A stretch of DNA of 64,000 nucleotides from Asanoa ishikariensis (GTDB taxonomy: Bacteria > Actinomycetota > Actinomycetes > Mycobacteriales > Micromonosporaceae), in contig NZ_FNQB01000002.1 in the NCBI RefSeq assembly GCF_900107455.1, positions 558,001 to 622,000 on the forward strand, read 5' to 3'. A program made the position numbers and the translations under genes. Positions 8,435 to 17,106 of this stretch are shown here, piece by piece. Numbering within the stretch: the stretch's first letter is position 1; the number at the start of each line of letters is the position of its first letter. The notes under the pieces were generated by a model. It saw nothing but the letters and a program-made list of their open reading frames with translations. It searched no databases and was not told the DNA's origin.

Positions 8435-9210
8435 GCCCGGCCCGCTGGCCGGCGGTCGCGTTCGGCGCCGCGTCGGCGCTCTACAGCTCGTGGCTGCTCG
8501 GACCGTGGCTGAACCCGCGGCTCGGGCTGACCACCGGTCTGGCCAGCGACCTGGCGGCGGCCGACCAGCCGTGGCACGAGCTCTTTCGCTACTGCGACGT
8601 GGCGGCGGGCTCGCTGTCCCTGCTCGGCTCGGCCCGCATGCTGATTGGCGGCCGCGGCATCCTTCTTTGGCCCCGGCTGAGCCGGGCGGAGCGGGCGGCC
8701 TGGCTGTTCGTCGCGGTGTTCGCGATCTCGACCATCTTCGACGGCTACCTGACCGCGTTGCCCTGCGCGCCGTCGATCGACGCGGGGTGCCCGAGCAACC
8801 TCGACGGCGGGCTTTCCGCGGCGTTCGACCCGCACACGCTGACCTCCGCGTTCGCGGTGATCGGCGGGGTCGGCTCGATCGTCTCGTTCTGGCTCGCGTC
8901 CCGGCCCGGCAGCGCCGACCGCACCTGGTCGGGCGGGCTCGCCGTCGGCAGTGTGGTGGTGAACCTGGGTCTGCTGGTCGAACTGGCTCGCGACGGTGGG
9001 CACGAGGGGATCTGGCAGCGGATCGAGCTGCTCAACCTGGCGGCGTGGTTGATCTACGCCGCGGTGCGCAGCCAGCAATCGCCGCGAACGCGTTCCGAGC
9101 CTCCGGACGATATGCGTAGAATATTCGGGTTCGGAGGTGCGCGCGATGACTATTCACGCGACGACCGTCGAAGGCGGTCTGGCGACCCTGTCCGACGAGA
9201 TGATCGCTGA
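8431..9210 (+). CDS. DUF998 family membrane protein
   Basis: A 259-residue protein with six or seven hydrophobic segments between residues 5 and 225, beginning PARWPAVAFGAASALYSSW and typical of actinobacterial DUF998 proteins, whose function is unknown. The GTG start overlaps the lysX stop (GTGA), so it is translated with lysX and may serve the same envelope process. The C-terminal 30 residues are hydrophilic and Arg/Asp rich and are encoded where the ribosome site and first 65 bases of the following oxidase lie; this tail may be dispensable or may reflect a lost earlier stop codon. Three conserved Cys-like positions (CDVAAG, LPCAPS, AGCPSN) could form an external disulfide. Confidence 0.7.
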   Translation: MSPARWPAVAFGAASALYSSWLLGPWLNPRLGLTTGLASDLAAADQPWHELFRYCDVAAGSLSLLGSARMLIGGRGILLWPRLSRAERAAWLFVAVFAISTIFDGYLTALPCAPSIDAGCPSNLDGGLSAAFDPHTLTSAFAVIGGVGSIVSFWLASRPGSADRTWSGGLAVGSVVVNLGLLVELARDGGHEGIWQRIELLNLAAWLIYAAVRSQQSPRTRSEPPDDMRRIFGFGGARDDYSRDDRRRRSGDPVRRDDR

Positions 9211-10582
9211 GCTGCGGGAGCGGGTGTCGTGCCCCGTGCTGGCTCCCGAGGACCCTGGGTTCGGCGAGGTCCGTGCGGTGTTCAACGCCATGCATCCGGG
9301 AGACCCGTCGCTGGTGGTGAGCTGTTTCGGCACCGCCGACGTGGTCGACGCGGTCACCTTCGCCCGGGACAACGGCCTGGCCATGTCGGTGCGCGGTGGC
9401 GGGCACTCGATCGCCGGACTGTCCGCATCGGACAGTTGCATGCTGATCGACCTGGCGCCGATGCACGCGGTGCAGGTCGACGCCGCCGCGCGATTGGCTC
9501 GTGTGCAGGGCGGGGCCGTGTGGGCCGACGTCGACCGCGAGACCCAGGCGTTCGGCCTGGCCACCCCCGGTGGGGTCGTGTCCGACACCGGCGTCGCCGG
9601 GCTCACCCTCGGCGGGGGCTACGGCTGGCTCCGCCGCAAGTACGGGCTAGCGGCTGATCATCTCTTGGCGGCCGAGGTGGTCGGCCCCGACGGTCAGGTC
9701 CGGATCGCGTCGGAGAACGAGAACACCGACCTGCTGTGGGCGCTGCGCGGCGGCGGTGGCAACTTCGGGGTGGTCACCTGGTTCACGTTCGCGCTCGAAG
9801 AGGTCGGCCCGACCGTCGCGTTCGGCGGCACCTTCTATCCGATCGAGGAGGCCGCGCAGGTCATCCGTGGCTGGCGTGACTACGTCGCGATCGCGCCCGA
9901 CGAGGTCACCGCCACGTGCCTGACCATCACCATGCCGGCCGACCCGGAGTTGCCGGAAGCCGTGCACAACCGGGCGTGCGTGGTGATCGGCGCCGTCTAC
10001 TCAGGAGGCGCCGATGCGGGCATGGACATCCTGCGGCCGTTGCGCGAGCTGGGCACGCCGCTGATGGACATGTCGCAGCCGATGCCGTTCACCGCCGTGC
10101 AGCAGGGTTTCGACGCGTTCTTCCCGCGCAACACGCTTCAGGCGTACTGGAAGTCGCGGTATCTCTCGTCGCTGAGTGACGAGGCGATCGACTTCGTGGC
10201 CGCGCGGGCGCTCGACCGGCCCAGCCCGTTCACGCTGGTCAACCTCTTCCACATGGGCGGGGCGATCGCCGCCGTGGCGCCGGACGCGACCGCGTTCGCC
10301 CAGCGCTCGTCGCCGTTCCTGCTCTCCATCGACGGCAACTGGACCGAACCGGCCGACAACGACGCCAACATCGCCTGGGTCCGGCGGACGTTCCAGGAGT
10401 CGGCCAACTACGGCGACGACGGGGTCTACCTCAACTTCACCGGGCGGTCCGAGGAGCCGCCGGACGTGGCGATGGACAGCGCGTTCGGGGCCAACCTGCG
10501 GCGGCTCGCCGAGATCAAGGCGAAGTACGACCCGACCAACATGTTCCGCTCGAACAACAACATCACCCCGGCGCCCAACTGA
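9146..10582 (+). CDS. FAD-linked oxidase with berberine-bridge C-terminus
   Basis: A 478-residue flavoprotein of the PCMH/vanillyl-alcohol oxidase fold. RGGGHSIAG near residue 80 carries the His that is normally 8-alpha-linked to FAD; GVAGLTLGGGYGWL near 150 is the second flavin-binding stretch and lacks the Cys that gives bicovalent flavin in some relatives. The extreme C-terminus (YDPTNMFRSNNNI) is the BBE motif, with Asn near the flavin. Such enzymes oxidise sugars, alcohols or secondary metabolites; the substrate is unknown. There is no signal peptide. ATG 9146 is chosen because GGAGG at 9133-9137 is ideally placed, rather than GTG 9137, which lies inside that site. Confidence 0.85.
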   Translation: MTIHATTVEGGLATLSDEMIAELRERVSCPVLAPEDPGFGEVRAVFNAMHPGDPSLVVSCFGTADVVDAVTFARDNGLAMSVRGGGHSIAGLSASDSCMLIDLAPMHAVQVDAAARLARVQGGAVWADVDRETQAFGLATPGGVVSDTGVAGLTLGGGYGWLRRKYGLAADHLLAAEVVGPDGQVRIASENENTDLLWALRGGGGNFGVVTWFTFALEEVGPTVAFGGTFYPIEEAAQVIRGWRDYVAIAPDEVTATCLTITMPADPELPEAVHNRACVVIGAVYSGGADAGMDILRPLRELGTPLMDMSQPMPFTAVQQGFDAFFPRNTLQAYWKSRYLSSLSDEAIDFVAARALDRPSPFTLVNLFHMGGAIAAVAPDATAFAQRSSPFLLSIDGNWTEPADNDANIAWVRRTFQESANYGDDGVYLNFTGRSEEPPDVAMDSAFGANLRRLAEIKAKYDPTNMFRSNNNITPAPN

Positions 10583-10652
10583 ACTTCAGCATGTTTTCAG
10601 GTTGGTCGGGTAGTAATGCCGGATCCCCCGACGACCTGAGGAGCTACGGCAC

Positions 10653-11309
10653 ATGGCGCTGGCCGCGGAAGGCGACCCCCGCGATCTTGGTGGACTGACC
10701 GGGTGGGTGGCCGGGGTGATCGACTCCCTGGGCACCGTCGGTGTCGGCCTGCTGGTCGCGCTGGAGAACCTGGTGCCGCCGATCCCCAGCGAGATCGTGC
10801 TGACGCTCGGCGGGTTCCTGGCCAACCAGGGCCGGATGAACCTGGCCTGGGTGATCATCGCCGCGACGGTGGGTTCGGTGGTCGGCGCGTTGATCCTCTA
10901 CTGGCTCGGCCGTGGCCTCGGCGAGGATCGGCTCAAGCGGTGGCTCGACCGCATCCCGCTCGTCGACACCGACGACCTGGACAAGGCCGACAAGTGGTTC
11001 GAGCGCCACGAGAACGTGGCGGTGCTGTTCGGCCGGTGCGTGCCGGTGGTACGCAGCCTGGTCTCCATTCCGGCGGGCGCCAACGAGATGCCGATCGGCC
11101 GGTTCGTCGCCTTCACCACCGTGGGCAGCGGGGTGTGGAACTCGCTCTTCGTCGGCGCCGGCTACGCGCTCGGCTCCAACTGGCAGCGGGTCGACCAGTA
11201 CGCGCAGTACTTCGACTACGCGATCTACGCCCTGGTCGTGGTTATGGTCGTGCTCTGGGCGCGCAAGAAGATCCGCAAGCGCAACCGGGCCAAGGCCTTG
11301 CATTTCTGA
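10653..11309 (+). CDS. DedA family membrane protein
   Basis: A 218-residue DedA/SNARE-associated-type protein. Visible signatures are ENLVPPIPSEIVL near residue 38, containing the conserved Glu and Pro residues of the re-entrant loop, and GRCVPVVRSLVSIPAG near 125, with the essential Arg residues. Four or five hydrophobic segments and a basic C-terminus (ARKKIRKRNRAK) follow. DedA proteins act in membrane homeostasis, and several are undecaprenyl-phosphate or phospholipid flippases; which lipid this one handles is not shown. GAGGAGC lies 12 bases before ATG 10653. The inositol-phosphatase-like gene begins 15 bases downstream, suggesting cotranscription. Confidence 0.9.
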   Translation: MALAAEGDPRDLGGLTGWVAGVIDSLGTVGVGLLVALENLVPPIPSEIVLTLGGFLANQGRMNLAWVIIAATVGSVVGALILYWLGRGLGEDRLKRWLDRIPLVDTDDLDKADKWFERHENVAVLFGRCVPVVRSLVSIPAGANEMPIGRFVAFTTVGSGVWNSLFVGAGYALGSNWQRVDQYAQYFDYAIYALVVVMVVLWARKKIRKRNRAKALHF

Positions 11310-11324
11310 CCTAGCATCCTCGGC

Positions 11325-12116
11325 ATGATCTTGAGTGACGCGGAAGTGGCGGTCGCGGCGGCCGAGGCGGGTGCCGCGGTGGTCCGGCGCTACTACGGCG
11401 GGCCGGTCGAGCACCACGCGAAGTCGCACCGGGACTTCGCCACCACCGCCGACCTCGAGGCCGAGCGGGCGATCCTCGCGGTGATCCGGGCGCACCGGCC
11501 CGACGACGGGTTCCTGGGCGAGGAGGGCGGGCACAGCGGCCCGGACGGCGACCGCCTCTGGCTGGTCGACCCCCTCTGCGGCACCCTCAACTTCGCCGTC
11601 ACCACGCCGCTGGTCGCGGTCAACGTCGCGCTGCGCACGGCGGCCGCCGAGGTGACGGCGGCGGCGTCGGCGGACCCGCTGGCCGGCGAGCTGTTCTGGA
11701 CCGACGGCACCGGCGCCTGGCTGCGCCGCAACGGTCTCGACAGCCCGCTGCGGCCATCGGGTGAGTCCCTGCTGGTCGACGTCAACCTCGACCCACCGTT
11801 TCCCAACAGCGCGCTGTTCCGGGCCACCACGCTGCTGGCCGACCCGGAGTTCATCGAGGGCTTCGGGCCGCGGGTGCTGTCGACGACGTTGGCGGTGGCC
11901 TGGGTGGCGGCCGGGCGGCGGGCCGCGTACGTGACCGACGGGCACTTCGCCGACAGCGTGCACTTCGCCGCGGGCCTGGCGATCTGCCGGGCGGCGGGCG
12001 CCGTGGTGACCGGGATACACGGGCAGCCGCTGCACACCGGGATCGGCGGACTGCTGATCGCCGCCGACGCCGCCACCCACGCCGAACTGCTGCGGCTGGT
12101 GCGGAAACAGGGTTAG
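11325..12116 (+). CDS. Inositol monophosphatase-fold protein with altered metal ligands
   Basis: A 263-residue member of the inositol monophosphatase/SuhB/HisN superfamily: DFATTADLEAE near residue 38 and LGEEGG near 64 (metal-binding Glu) are canonical. The key motif DPIDGTxNF reads DPLCGTLNF, replacing the second metal-ligating Asp by Cys, and the later WDxAAG motif reads VHFAAG, replacing another metal-ligating Asp by His. In the family these three-metal ligands support phosphate ester hydrolysis, so this copy may be inactive, use another metal or bind a ligand only. The reading frame is intact with normal codon use, which argues against recent decay. It follows the DedA gene closely. Confidence 0.8.
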   Translation: MILSDAEVAVAAAEAGAAVVRRYYGGPVEHHAKSHRDFATTADLEAERAILAVIRAHRPDDGFLGEEGGHSGPDGDRLWLVDPLCGTLNFAVTTPLVAVNVALRTAAAEVTAAASADPLAGELFWTDGTGAWLRRNGLDSPLRPSGESLLVDVNLDPPFPNSALFRATTLLADPEFIEGFGPRVLSTTLAVAWVAAGRRAAYVTDGHFADSVHFAAGLAICRAAGAVVTGIHGQPLHTGIGGLLIAADAATHAELLRLVRKQG

Positions 12117-12127
12117 CGAACGCCGCG

Positions 12128-12162
12128 CCGCCGCCACGCCCTGCGGGCAGTGACGGCGGCGG
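12128..12162. terminator. Bidirectional hairpin between convergent genes
   Basis: CCGCCGCC (12128-12135) pairs with GGCGGCGG (12155-12162), with an inner GCCC/GGGC stem. It sits between the stops of the inositol-phosphatase-like gene and the minus-strand chitinase. Confidence 0.5.
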
Positions 12163-12175
12163 GTCGTTTCCGGGG

Positions 12176-13735
12176 CTAGCCGAACTGGGCGGTGATCCGG
12201 GTGAACTCCCAGTCGGGTTGCGCGATGCTGGAGCAGTCGGAGCTGAGCGGGCCGCCGGCGCAACCGCGGTCGCGGTTGACCGACCAGAACGCCAGCCGGG
12301 CCAGGCCGCGGGCCTCGGCCCAGTCGCGGATCGAGGTCCACTGCGCGGTCGTGGTGATCTCGTTCTGGTCCGAGCGGCCGTTCATACCGGAGATGCCCAT
12401 GTGCGCGTACGCGGTGGCGTCCGACCAGCCGAACGCGGTCTTCAGCGCGTTCTTCAGGCCCTCGGAGGAGCTGACCGTGCTCGCGTACATGTCGGCACCG
12501 CCGCCGAAGTTGAACGGCATGATGGTCCAGACGTCCACATTGGCCTGAAGGGCGGCGCCCTGGTTGATCAACCGGGTGCCCCACCACGAAGGCCCGGACG
12601 TGGCCGTCGGGATCGTCACTATGGTCTTCAGGTTCGGGTTGTTCTGCTTGAGGATCTTCAGCGCGCCGAGGATCCGGTCCTGCACGACCTCGCTCTCGAA
12701 CTCGTCCGTGTTCTCCACGTCGAGGTCGATGGCCTTGAGGCTGTACGTGCTGATCACCGATTGCAGCGCGCCGGCCAGCGCTGCGGCCGACGAGCAGTTC
12801 GGGCCGAGCTTGTTGCCGCTCCAGCCGCCGACCGACGGGATGATGTCGCCGCCGGCGGCCCGGATGGCCGCGATCTGCTGCGCGTCGCCGGCGCTGTTGA
12901 TCGGCCGGTTGCCGTCCCAGGACGCCACACAACCGCCGCCGGAGAGCACGAACGCCTTGGTGAACCACTTGATGCCGGTCGCCGACATCACCGTGGTCAT
13001 GTTCGGCACGTTGCCCCAGGAGTAGATGTACGGCGCCGCGATCTGCGTGCCGGCCGGGGGGTTGGTGCAGCCGGTGGTCGTGCCGGAGACCGCGCCGGAC
13101 TTGGCCGACTCACCCTGGGCGTTGTACGCGGCCACCGTGTAGGACCGCGACGTGCAGGCCGGCAGGCTGCCGATCGTCGCGCTGGTGCCGGTGACCGTGG
13201 CGCGCACGGTCGTACCCTCGTAGACCCGGTAGCCGGTGACCGTGCCGCTGCTGGCGTTCCAGGCCACCGAGATGGAGTTGGCGGTGGTGCCGGTGACCCG
13301 CACGTTGCCCGGTGTCGGCGGTGCGCCCGGGTTGGTCGGCGGGCCGCCGGCACAGGACGAGCCGTTGACCGTGCAACTGGTCGGATCGCCGGTGCCGGCC
13401 GCGACGAAGCCGAAGCTGGCCGTCGCGTTCGGGCCGAGGGTGCCGTTCCAGCCCTTGTTGGTGAAGGTGAACCGCTGACCGCTGCGGGTCAGGTCGGCGT
13501 CCCAGAAGCTGCCGATCGAGGTGCCGCTCGGCAGGTCGAACGCCACGTTCCAGGAGGTGATGGTCGACGAAGTGTTGTTGGTGACGGTGAACCGCGCCTC
13601 GTAGCCGGAACCCCAGCTCGACGTGCGGACGAAGGCGGCGGTGGCCGCGGACGCGGCCGGCGCGACGGCCACCCCGACCGCCATGGCCGCGAGGGCCAGG
13701 GCGGCGGTGACCGCGAGCTGTCTGGTGAGTCTCAC
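12176..13735 (-). CDS. Secreted GH18 chitinase, CBM2-FN3-GH18
   Basis: A 519-residue exported enzyme. Residues 1-30 are a signal peptide ending APAASA; 31-128 are a family 2 carbohydrate-binding module (conserved Trp, terminal Cys pair); 141-222 are a fibronectin type III domain; 232-519 are a GH18 barrel. The catalytic strand reads AIDLDVEN, with D337, D339 and the proton-donor E341; SVGGW near 301 is the preceding GH18 motif. It hydrolyses chitin by substrate-assisted retention. The GTG start is 10 bases after the stop of the other chitinase, with GAGGAGCGC as ribosome site, so the pair form one operon. Catalytic-domain architecture (IDLDVEN rather than GIDIDWE) places it away from the classic ChiA type. 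Confidence 0.92.
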   Translation of the reverse strand: MRLTRQLAVTAALALAAMAVGVAVAPAASAATAAFVRTSSWGSGYEARFTVTNNTSSTITSWNVAFDLPSGTSIGSFWDADLTRSGQRFTFTNKGWNGTLGPNATASFGFVAAGTGDPTSCTVNGSSCAGGPPTNPGAPPTPGNVRVTGTTANSISVAWNASSGTVTGYRVYEGTTVRATVTGTSATIGSLPACTSRSYTVAAYNAQGESAKSGAVSGTTTGCTNPPAGTQIAAPYIYSWGNVPNMTTVMSATGIKWFTKAFVLSGGGCVASWDGNRPINSAGDAQQIAAIRAAGGDIIPSVGGWSGNKLGPNCSSAAALAGALQSVISTYSLKAIDLDVENTDEFESEVVQDRILGALKILKQNNPNLKTIVTIPTATSGPSWWGTRLINQGAALQANVDVWTIMPFNFGGGADMYASTVSSSEGLKNALKTAFGWSDATAYAHMGISGMNGRSDQNEITTTAQWTSIRDWAEARGLARLAFWSVNRDRGCAGGPLSSDCSSIAQPDWEFTRITAQFG

Positions 13736-13745
13736 GATGCGCTCC

Positions 13746-15596
13746 TCAGGGGAGGGTGGCGAGGTGGGGGTCGACGGTGTTGGCGAACTGGTTGCCGTTG
13801 CTGACGTCCCAGTTGATCGACCAGGTCATCGCGCCACGGATGCCCGGATAGGTGCGCGGCGGGCGGAAGCTGCCGCAGTTGGTGCCCTTGGCCAGGCAGT
13901 CCAGGGCCTGGTTGACCAGGCTCGGCGAGACGACACCGCCACCGGCGGCGCCGGGTCCGGCGGGCAGGCCGAGCGCGACCTGGTCGGGCCGCAGCCCGGC
14001 TTCGAGCTGGATGCAGGCCAGCGCGGTCATGAAGTTGACCGTGCCCTGGCCGTACGCGAACGACTGGTCGCAGCCGAGCATCGAGCCGGAGTTGTAGAAC
14101 TGCGTGTGTACGACGGTGAGGATGTCGCGGATGTCCAAGGCCAGCTTGAAGTAGGACACCGTCGGGTTTTGCATGTCGATCGTCTGCGGCGCCATCGTGA
14201 TGATCAGGTTGGCGCCGACCCGGTTGCGCAGGTTGCGCAGCGCCTGGCCCATGAAGGTCGGGTTGAGGCCGTTCTCCAGGTCGATGTCGACCCCGTCGAA
14301 GCCGTACGACTGGATCAGGTTGAACATCGAGTTGCTGAAGTTGGTGGCGCTGGTGGCGTCGTTGACGGCCACCCGGCCGGCCTCGCCGCCGACCGAGAGG
14401 ATCACCTTCTTGCCGCGGGAGTGCATGGTGGCGATGTCGGCCCGGAAGTCGGCGTCGGAGTAGCCGCCGAGCGCCGCGGACAGTCCGGAGTCGACGGCGA
14501 AGGTGACCGCACCGGGAGTCGTGGTCGCCTCGGCGAACGCCACTGCGATCAGGTCGTACGCCGCCGGGGTGTCCCGCAGCCGGAGCTCGACGGCCGGGTT
14601 GACGAAGTTGTGCCAGTAGCCGGTCAGGAAGTGCGCCGGCAGTGGGCCGGTCGAGCACCCGGTGGTGGTGCCGCTGACGGCCGCGCTGCGGGCCGACTCG
14701 CCGACGGTGTTGTACGCCGCGACCGTGTAGGTGCGGGACGCGCAGGCCGGCAGGCCGCTGATCGTGGCCGTCGTGCCGGTAACGGTCGCCCGGACGGTGC
14801 TGCCCTCGTAGACGCGGTAGCCGGTGACGGTGCCGGTGCTGGCGTTCCAGGCGAGTGCGATCGCGCTGCCGGTGGTGCCGGTGACCCGGAAGTTGCCGGG
14901 CGAGCCGGGCACCTGTGGCCCGGTGCCGCCGCTGGTGGTGCCGGTGACGGCGGCACTGCGGGCGGACTCACCCGCGGAGTTGTAGGCGGCCACGGTGTAC
15001 GTGTGCGTGGTGTTGGCGACCAGCCCGCTGATCGTGGCGGACGTGCCGGTGACGGTCGCGCGGAGCGTGCTGCCTTCGTAGACCCGGTAGCCGGTGACCG
15101 TGCCGCTGCTGGCGCCCCAGGCGAGCGAGATGCTGGTCTGGGTGACTCCGGTGACGCTGGGCGCGCCCGGTGTGCCCGGCACCTGCGTGCCCGGGTCGGT
15201 GGTGCCGCCGCAGGACGCGCCGTTGAGCGTGCAGTTGGCCGGTGAGCCGGCGCCGGCGCCGATGAGCCCGAACGACGCGGTGCCGCCGGGTGCGAGGGTG
15301 CCGTTCCAGGACTTGTTGGTGAAGGTGAACCGCTGCCCGGAGCGCGTCATGTCCGCGTCCCAGAAGCTGCCCACGGAGCTGCCCGACGGCAGGTCGAAGG
15401 CGACCGCCCACCCGTTGACGGTGGTCGTGCCGCCGTTGGTGATCGTGTACTTGCCCTCCCAGCCGGTGCCCCAGTCGGAGGTCTTGACGAAGGTCGCGGT
15501 CGGTCCGGCGGCCAAGGCAGGCGAGGCCACCACGACAGCGGCCACCCCACCGAGCAGGGTGACCGCCGCGGTGACCATCAAGTTCCGCAAGCGCAT
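13746..15596 (-). CDS. Secreted GH18 chitinase, CBM2-FN3-FN3-GH18
   Basis: A 616-residue exported chitinase. Signal peptide 1-30 (ASPALAA), CBM2 about 31-130, FN3 domains about 142-222 and 230-312, GH18 about 318-616. The catalytic motif FDGVDIDLEN gives D434, D437, D439 and E441; ILSVGG at 399-404 is the upstream GH18 motif. The two FN3 domains and the one in the neighbouring chitinase are nearly identical (each has GTVTGYRVYEGS/T). ATG 15596 follows GGAGGACTTTT. It is the promoter-proximal gene of a two-chitinase operon. Its catalytic domain is only distantly like that of its neighbour, so the two probably cut chitin differently (for example endo versus processive). Confidence 0.93.
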   Translation of the reverse strand: MRLRNLMVTAAVTLLGGVAAVVVASPALAAGPTATFVKTSDWGTGWEGKYTITNGGTTTVNGWAVAFDLPSGSSVGSFWDADMTRSGQRFTFTNKSWNGTLAPGGTASFGLIGAGAGSPANCTLNGASCGGTTDPGTQVPGTPGAPSVTGVTQTSISLAWGASSGTVTGYRVYEGSTLRATVTGTSATISGLVANTTHTYTVAAYNSAGESARSAAVTGTTSGGTGPQVPGSPGNFRVTGTTGSAIALAWNASTGTVTGYRVYEGSTVRATVTGTTATISGLPACASRTYTVAAYNTVGESARSAAVSGTTTGCSTGPLPAHFLTGYWHNFVNPAVELRLRDTPAAYDLIAVAFAEATTTPGAVTFAVDSGLSAALGGYSDADFRADIATMHSRGKKVILSVGGEAGRVAVNDATSATNFSNSMFNLIQSYGFDGVDIDLENGLNPTFMGQALRNLRNRVGANLIITMAPQTIDMQNPTVSYFKLALDIRDILTVVHTQFYNSGSMLGCDQSFAYGQGTVNFMTALACIQLEAGLRPDQVALGLPAGPGAAGGGVVSPSLVNQALDCLAKGTNCGSFRPPRTYPGIRGAMTWSINWDVSNGNQFANTVDPHLATLP

Positions 15597-15640
15597 AAAA
15601 GTCCTCCCCAGGCCCGCGCTTACATCGATAGATGGCCAAT

Positions 15641-15669
15641 TATTAAGACTGTTTACAGATACTTGTCAA
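15641..15669 (-). promoter_or_regulatory. Chitinase operon promoter
   Basis: On the minus strand TTGACA (15669-15664), a 17-base spacer and TTAATA (15646-15641) make a near-consensus housekeeping promoter 45 bases before the chitinase ATG. The sequence ATTGACAA-N2-AT-CT is shared with the GH16 promoter. Confidence 0.65.
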
Positions 15670-15672
15670 TAC

Positions 15673-17058
15673 CTAGTTCCGGAACTGGAACCAGTTGACG
15701 TTGACGAAGTCGTTCGGCTGGCCGCTGGTGAAGGTCAGGAAGACCGTGTGCGTGCCCGTGGTTGGGGTGATATTGCCCGGTATCGATCGCCAGCTCTGCC
15801 AGCCGCCGGTGTTGGCCAGGGCGAAGCTGCCGATCGGGGCGTTGCTCCGGCTGTCCAGCCGCACCTCGACCAAACCGCTGACCCCGCCGCCGGCGCCCGA
15901 CGCCACGCGGGCGACGAAGTCGCGCGCCGGGGTAGAGCCGAAGTTGACGTTGTTGAACTGGACCCAGTCGCCGCTGCGGACCGCGCCGATGTTCTGGCCG
16001 CCCTCGCTGCACGCCTCGACGATCACGCCGCTCTGTGCGTTGAACGACTCGGCCTGGATCTGGTTGTACGCGCTGCCGCCGCCACCGGGCGGGTTGGTCG
16101 GTGGGTTCGTCGGCGGGTTGGTCGGGTTGGTCCCGCCGCCGCTCGTGTAGACCGCGACGTAGTCGACCAGCATCGGCCGGCCGGACACGGTGGACGCGGT
16201 CGGCGTGCCGGAGCCCGCGACGCCGTTGGGGAACGCGCCGCCCATGGCGACGTTGAGCAGGATGAAGTAGCCGGCGTGGCTGGTCATGTTGCTCCAGTGC
16301 GGCTCGCCGACCTGCGACTGCGTGACGGTGTGGAAGAGCTGGCCGTCCACGTACCAGCGGAGCTGTTGTGGGCTCACGCTCGTGTCCCACTCGAACCGGT
16401 AGGTGTGGAAGGCCGACTGGCACGAGGAACCGGGGCAGGCGCGGTTCGCGCCCAGGCCGTTGTTCTCGTTGCAGGGGCCACCCGGCGCGACTCCACAGTG
16501 GAGAACGGCCCAGACGGAGTTGATCCCGTTGACGTTCTCCATGATGTCGAACTCGCCGATGGCCGGCCAGTTCCAGTAGTTGCCCCGGTACGGCGCACCG
16601 AGCGCCCAGAACGCGGGCCAGTAGCCGGCGGCCGCAGCCCCGGTCACGTTGGGCATCTGGATGCGCCCCTCGATCCGCAGGATGCCGCCGGACGGGGGCT
16701 TGAAGTTGCTGCGTTGCGTCTCGACGCGGGCCGACGTCCACTGCCCTGAACTGTTGCGGACGGGAGTGATCCGCAGGTTGCCGGAGCCGTCCAGGCTCAG
16801 GTTGGACGTGCTGTTGGTGTAGGTCTGGATCTCGCCTGTGCCCCAGTTGGCTGGTCCGCCGGGATAGCTGGTGCCGGTGTCGATGATCCAGTTGGCCGAG
16901 GAGGGCAGGCTGTTGGCCGACCCGTTGAAGTCATCGCTCCAGGCCAGCGTCCACCCGGAGGGGGTGGCGGGCACGGAGGCGTTGGCGCTGACCGCGGCGG
17001 CGACGGCCGCGACAGTGATGGTGACGGTGGCGATCGACAACAGTGCGCGACGTTTCAT
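15673..17058 (-). CDS. Secreted GH16 endo-beta-1,3-glucanase (laminarinase type) with CBM6
   Basis: A 461-residue exported enzyme. Signal peptide about 1-27 (VSANA); GH16 jelly roll about 35-310; a Pro/Asn/Thr linker with three NPPT units about 314-332; a CBM6-like domain about 333-461. The catalytic motif GEFDIMEN gives nucleophile E169, D171 and acid/base E174. The substrate is most likely beta-1,3- or mixed-linked glucan of fungal or plant walls, complementing the neighbouring chitinases. ATG 17058 follows AGAGAGG. It has its own promoter and an operator palindrome upstream (17089-17102), so carbohydrate-dependent repression is likely. Confidence 0.92.
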   Translation of the reverse strand: MKRRALLSIATVTITVAAVAAAVSANASVPATPSGWTLAWSDDFNGSANSLPSSANWIIDTGTSYPGGPANWGTGEIQTYTNSTSNLSLDGSGNLRITPVRNSSGQWTSARVETQRSNFKPPSGGILRIEGRIQMPNVTGAAAAGYWPAFWALGAPYRGNYWNWPAIGEFDIMENVNGINSVWAVLHCGVAPGGPCNENNGLGANRACPGSSCQSAFHTYRFEWDTSVSPQQLRWYVDGQLFHTVTQSQVGEPHWSNMTSHAGYFILLNVAMGGAFPNGVAGSGTPTASTVSGRPMLVDYVAVYTSGGGTNPTNPPTNPPTNPPGGGGSAYNQIQAESFNAQSGVIVEACSEGGQNIGAVRSGDWVQFNNVNFGSTPARDFVARVASGAGGGVSGLVEVRLDSRSNAPIGSFALANTGGWQSWRSIPGNITPTTGTHTVFLTFTSGQPNDFVNVNWFQFRN

Positions 17059-17088
17059 GGGGCCTCTCTCTTGCCGGGGACGGTGTCG

Positions 17089-17102
17089 TGAGAGCGCTCT
17101 CA
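17089..17102. promoter_or_regulatory. LacI-family operator (CebR-like) upstream of GH16 gene
   Basis: TGAGAGCGCTCTCA is a perfect 14-bp palindrome with the GAGCGCTC core of CebR/CelR operators (TGGGAGCGCTCCCA). It lies just downstream of the -10 box and 31 bases before the start codon, a position suited to repression. No LacI gene is in the window. Confidence 0.7.
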
Positions 17103-17106
17103 GAGC

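Noticed and set aside
14620-15130. Repeated DNA blocks that could suggest a CRISPR-like array
   Set aside because: They are coding repeats of FN3 domains, not equally spaced identical units with unique spacers.
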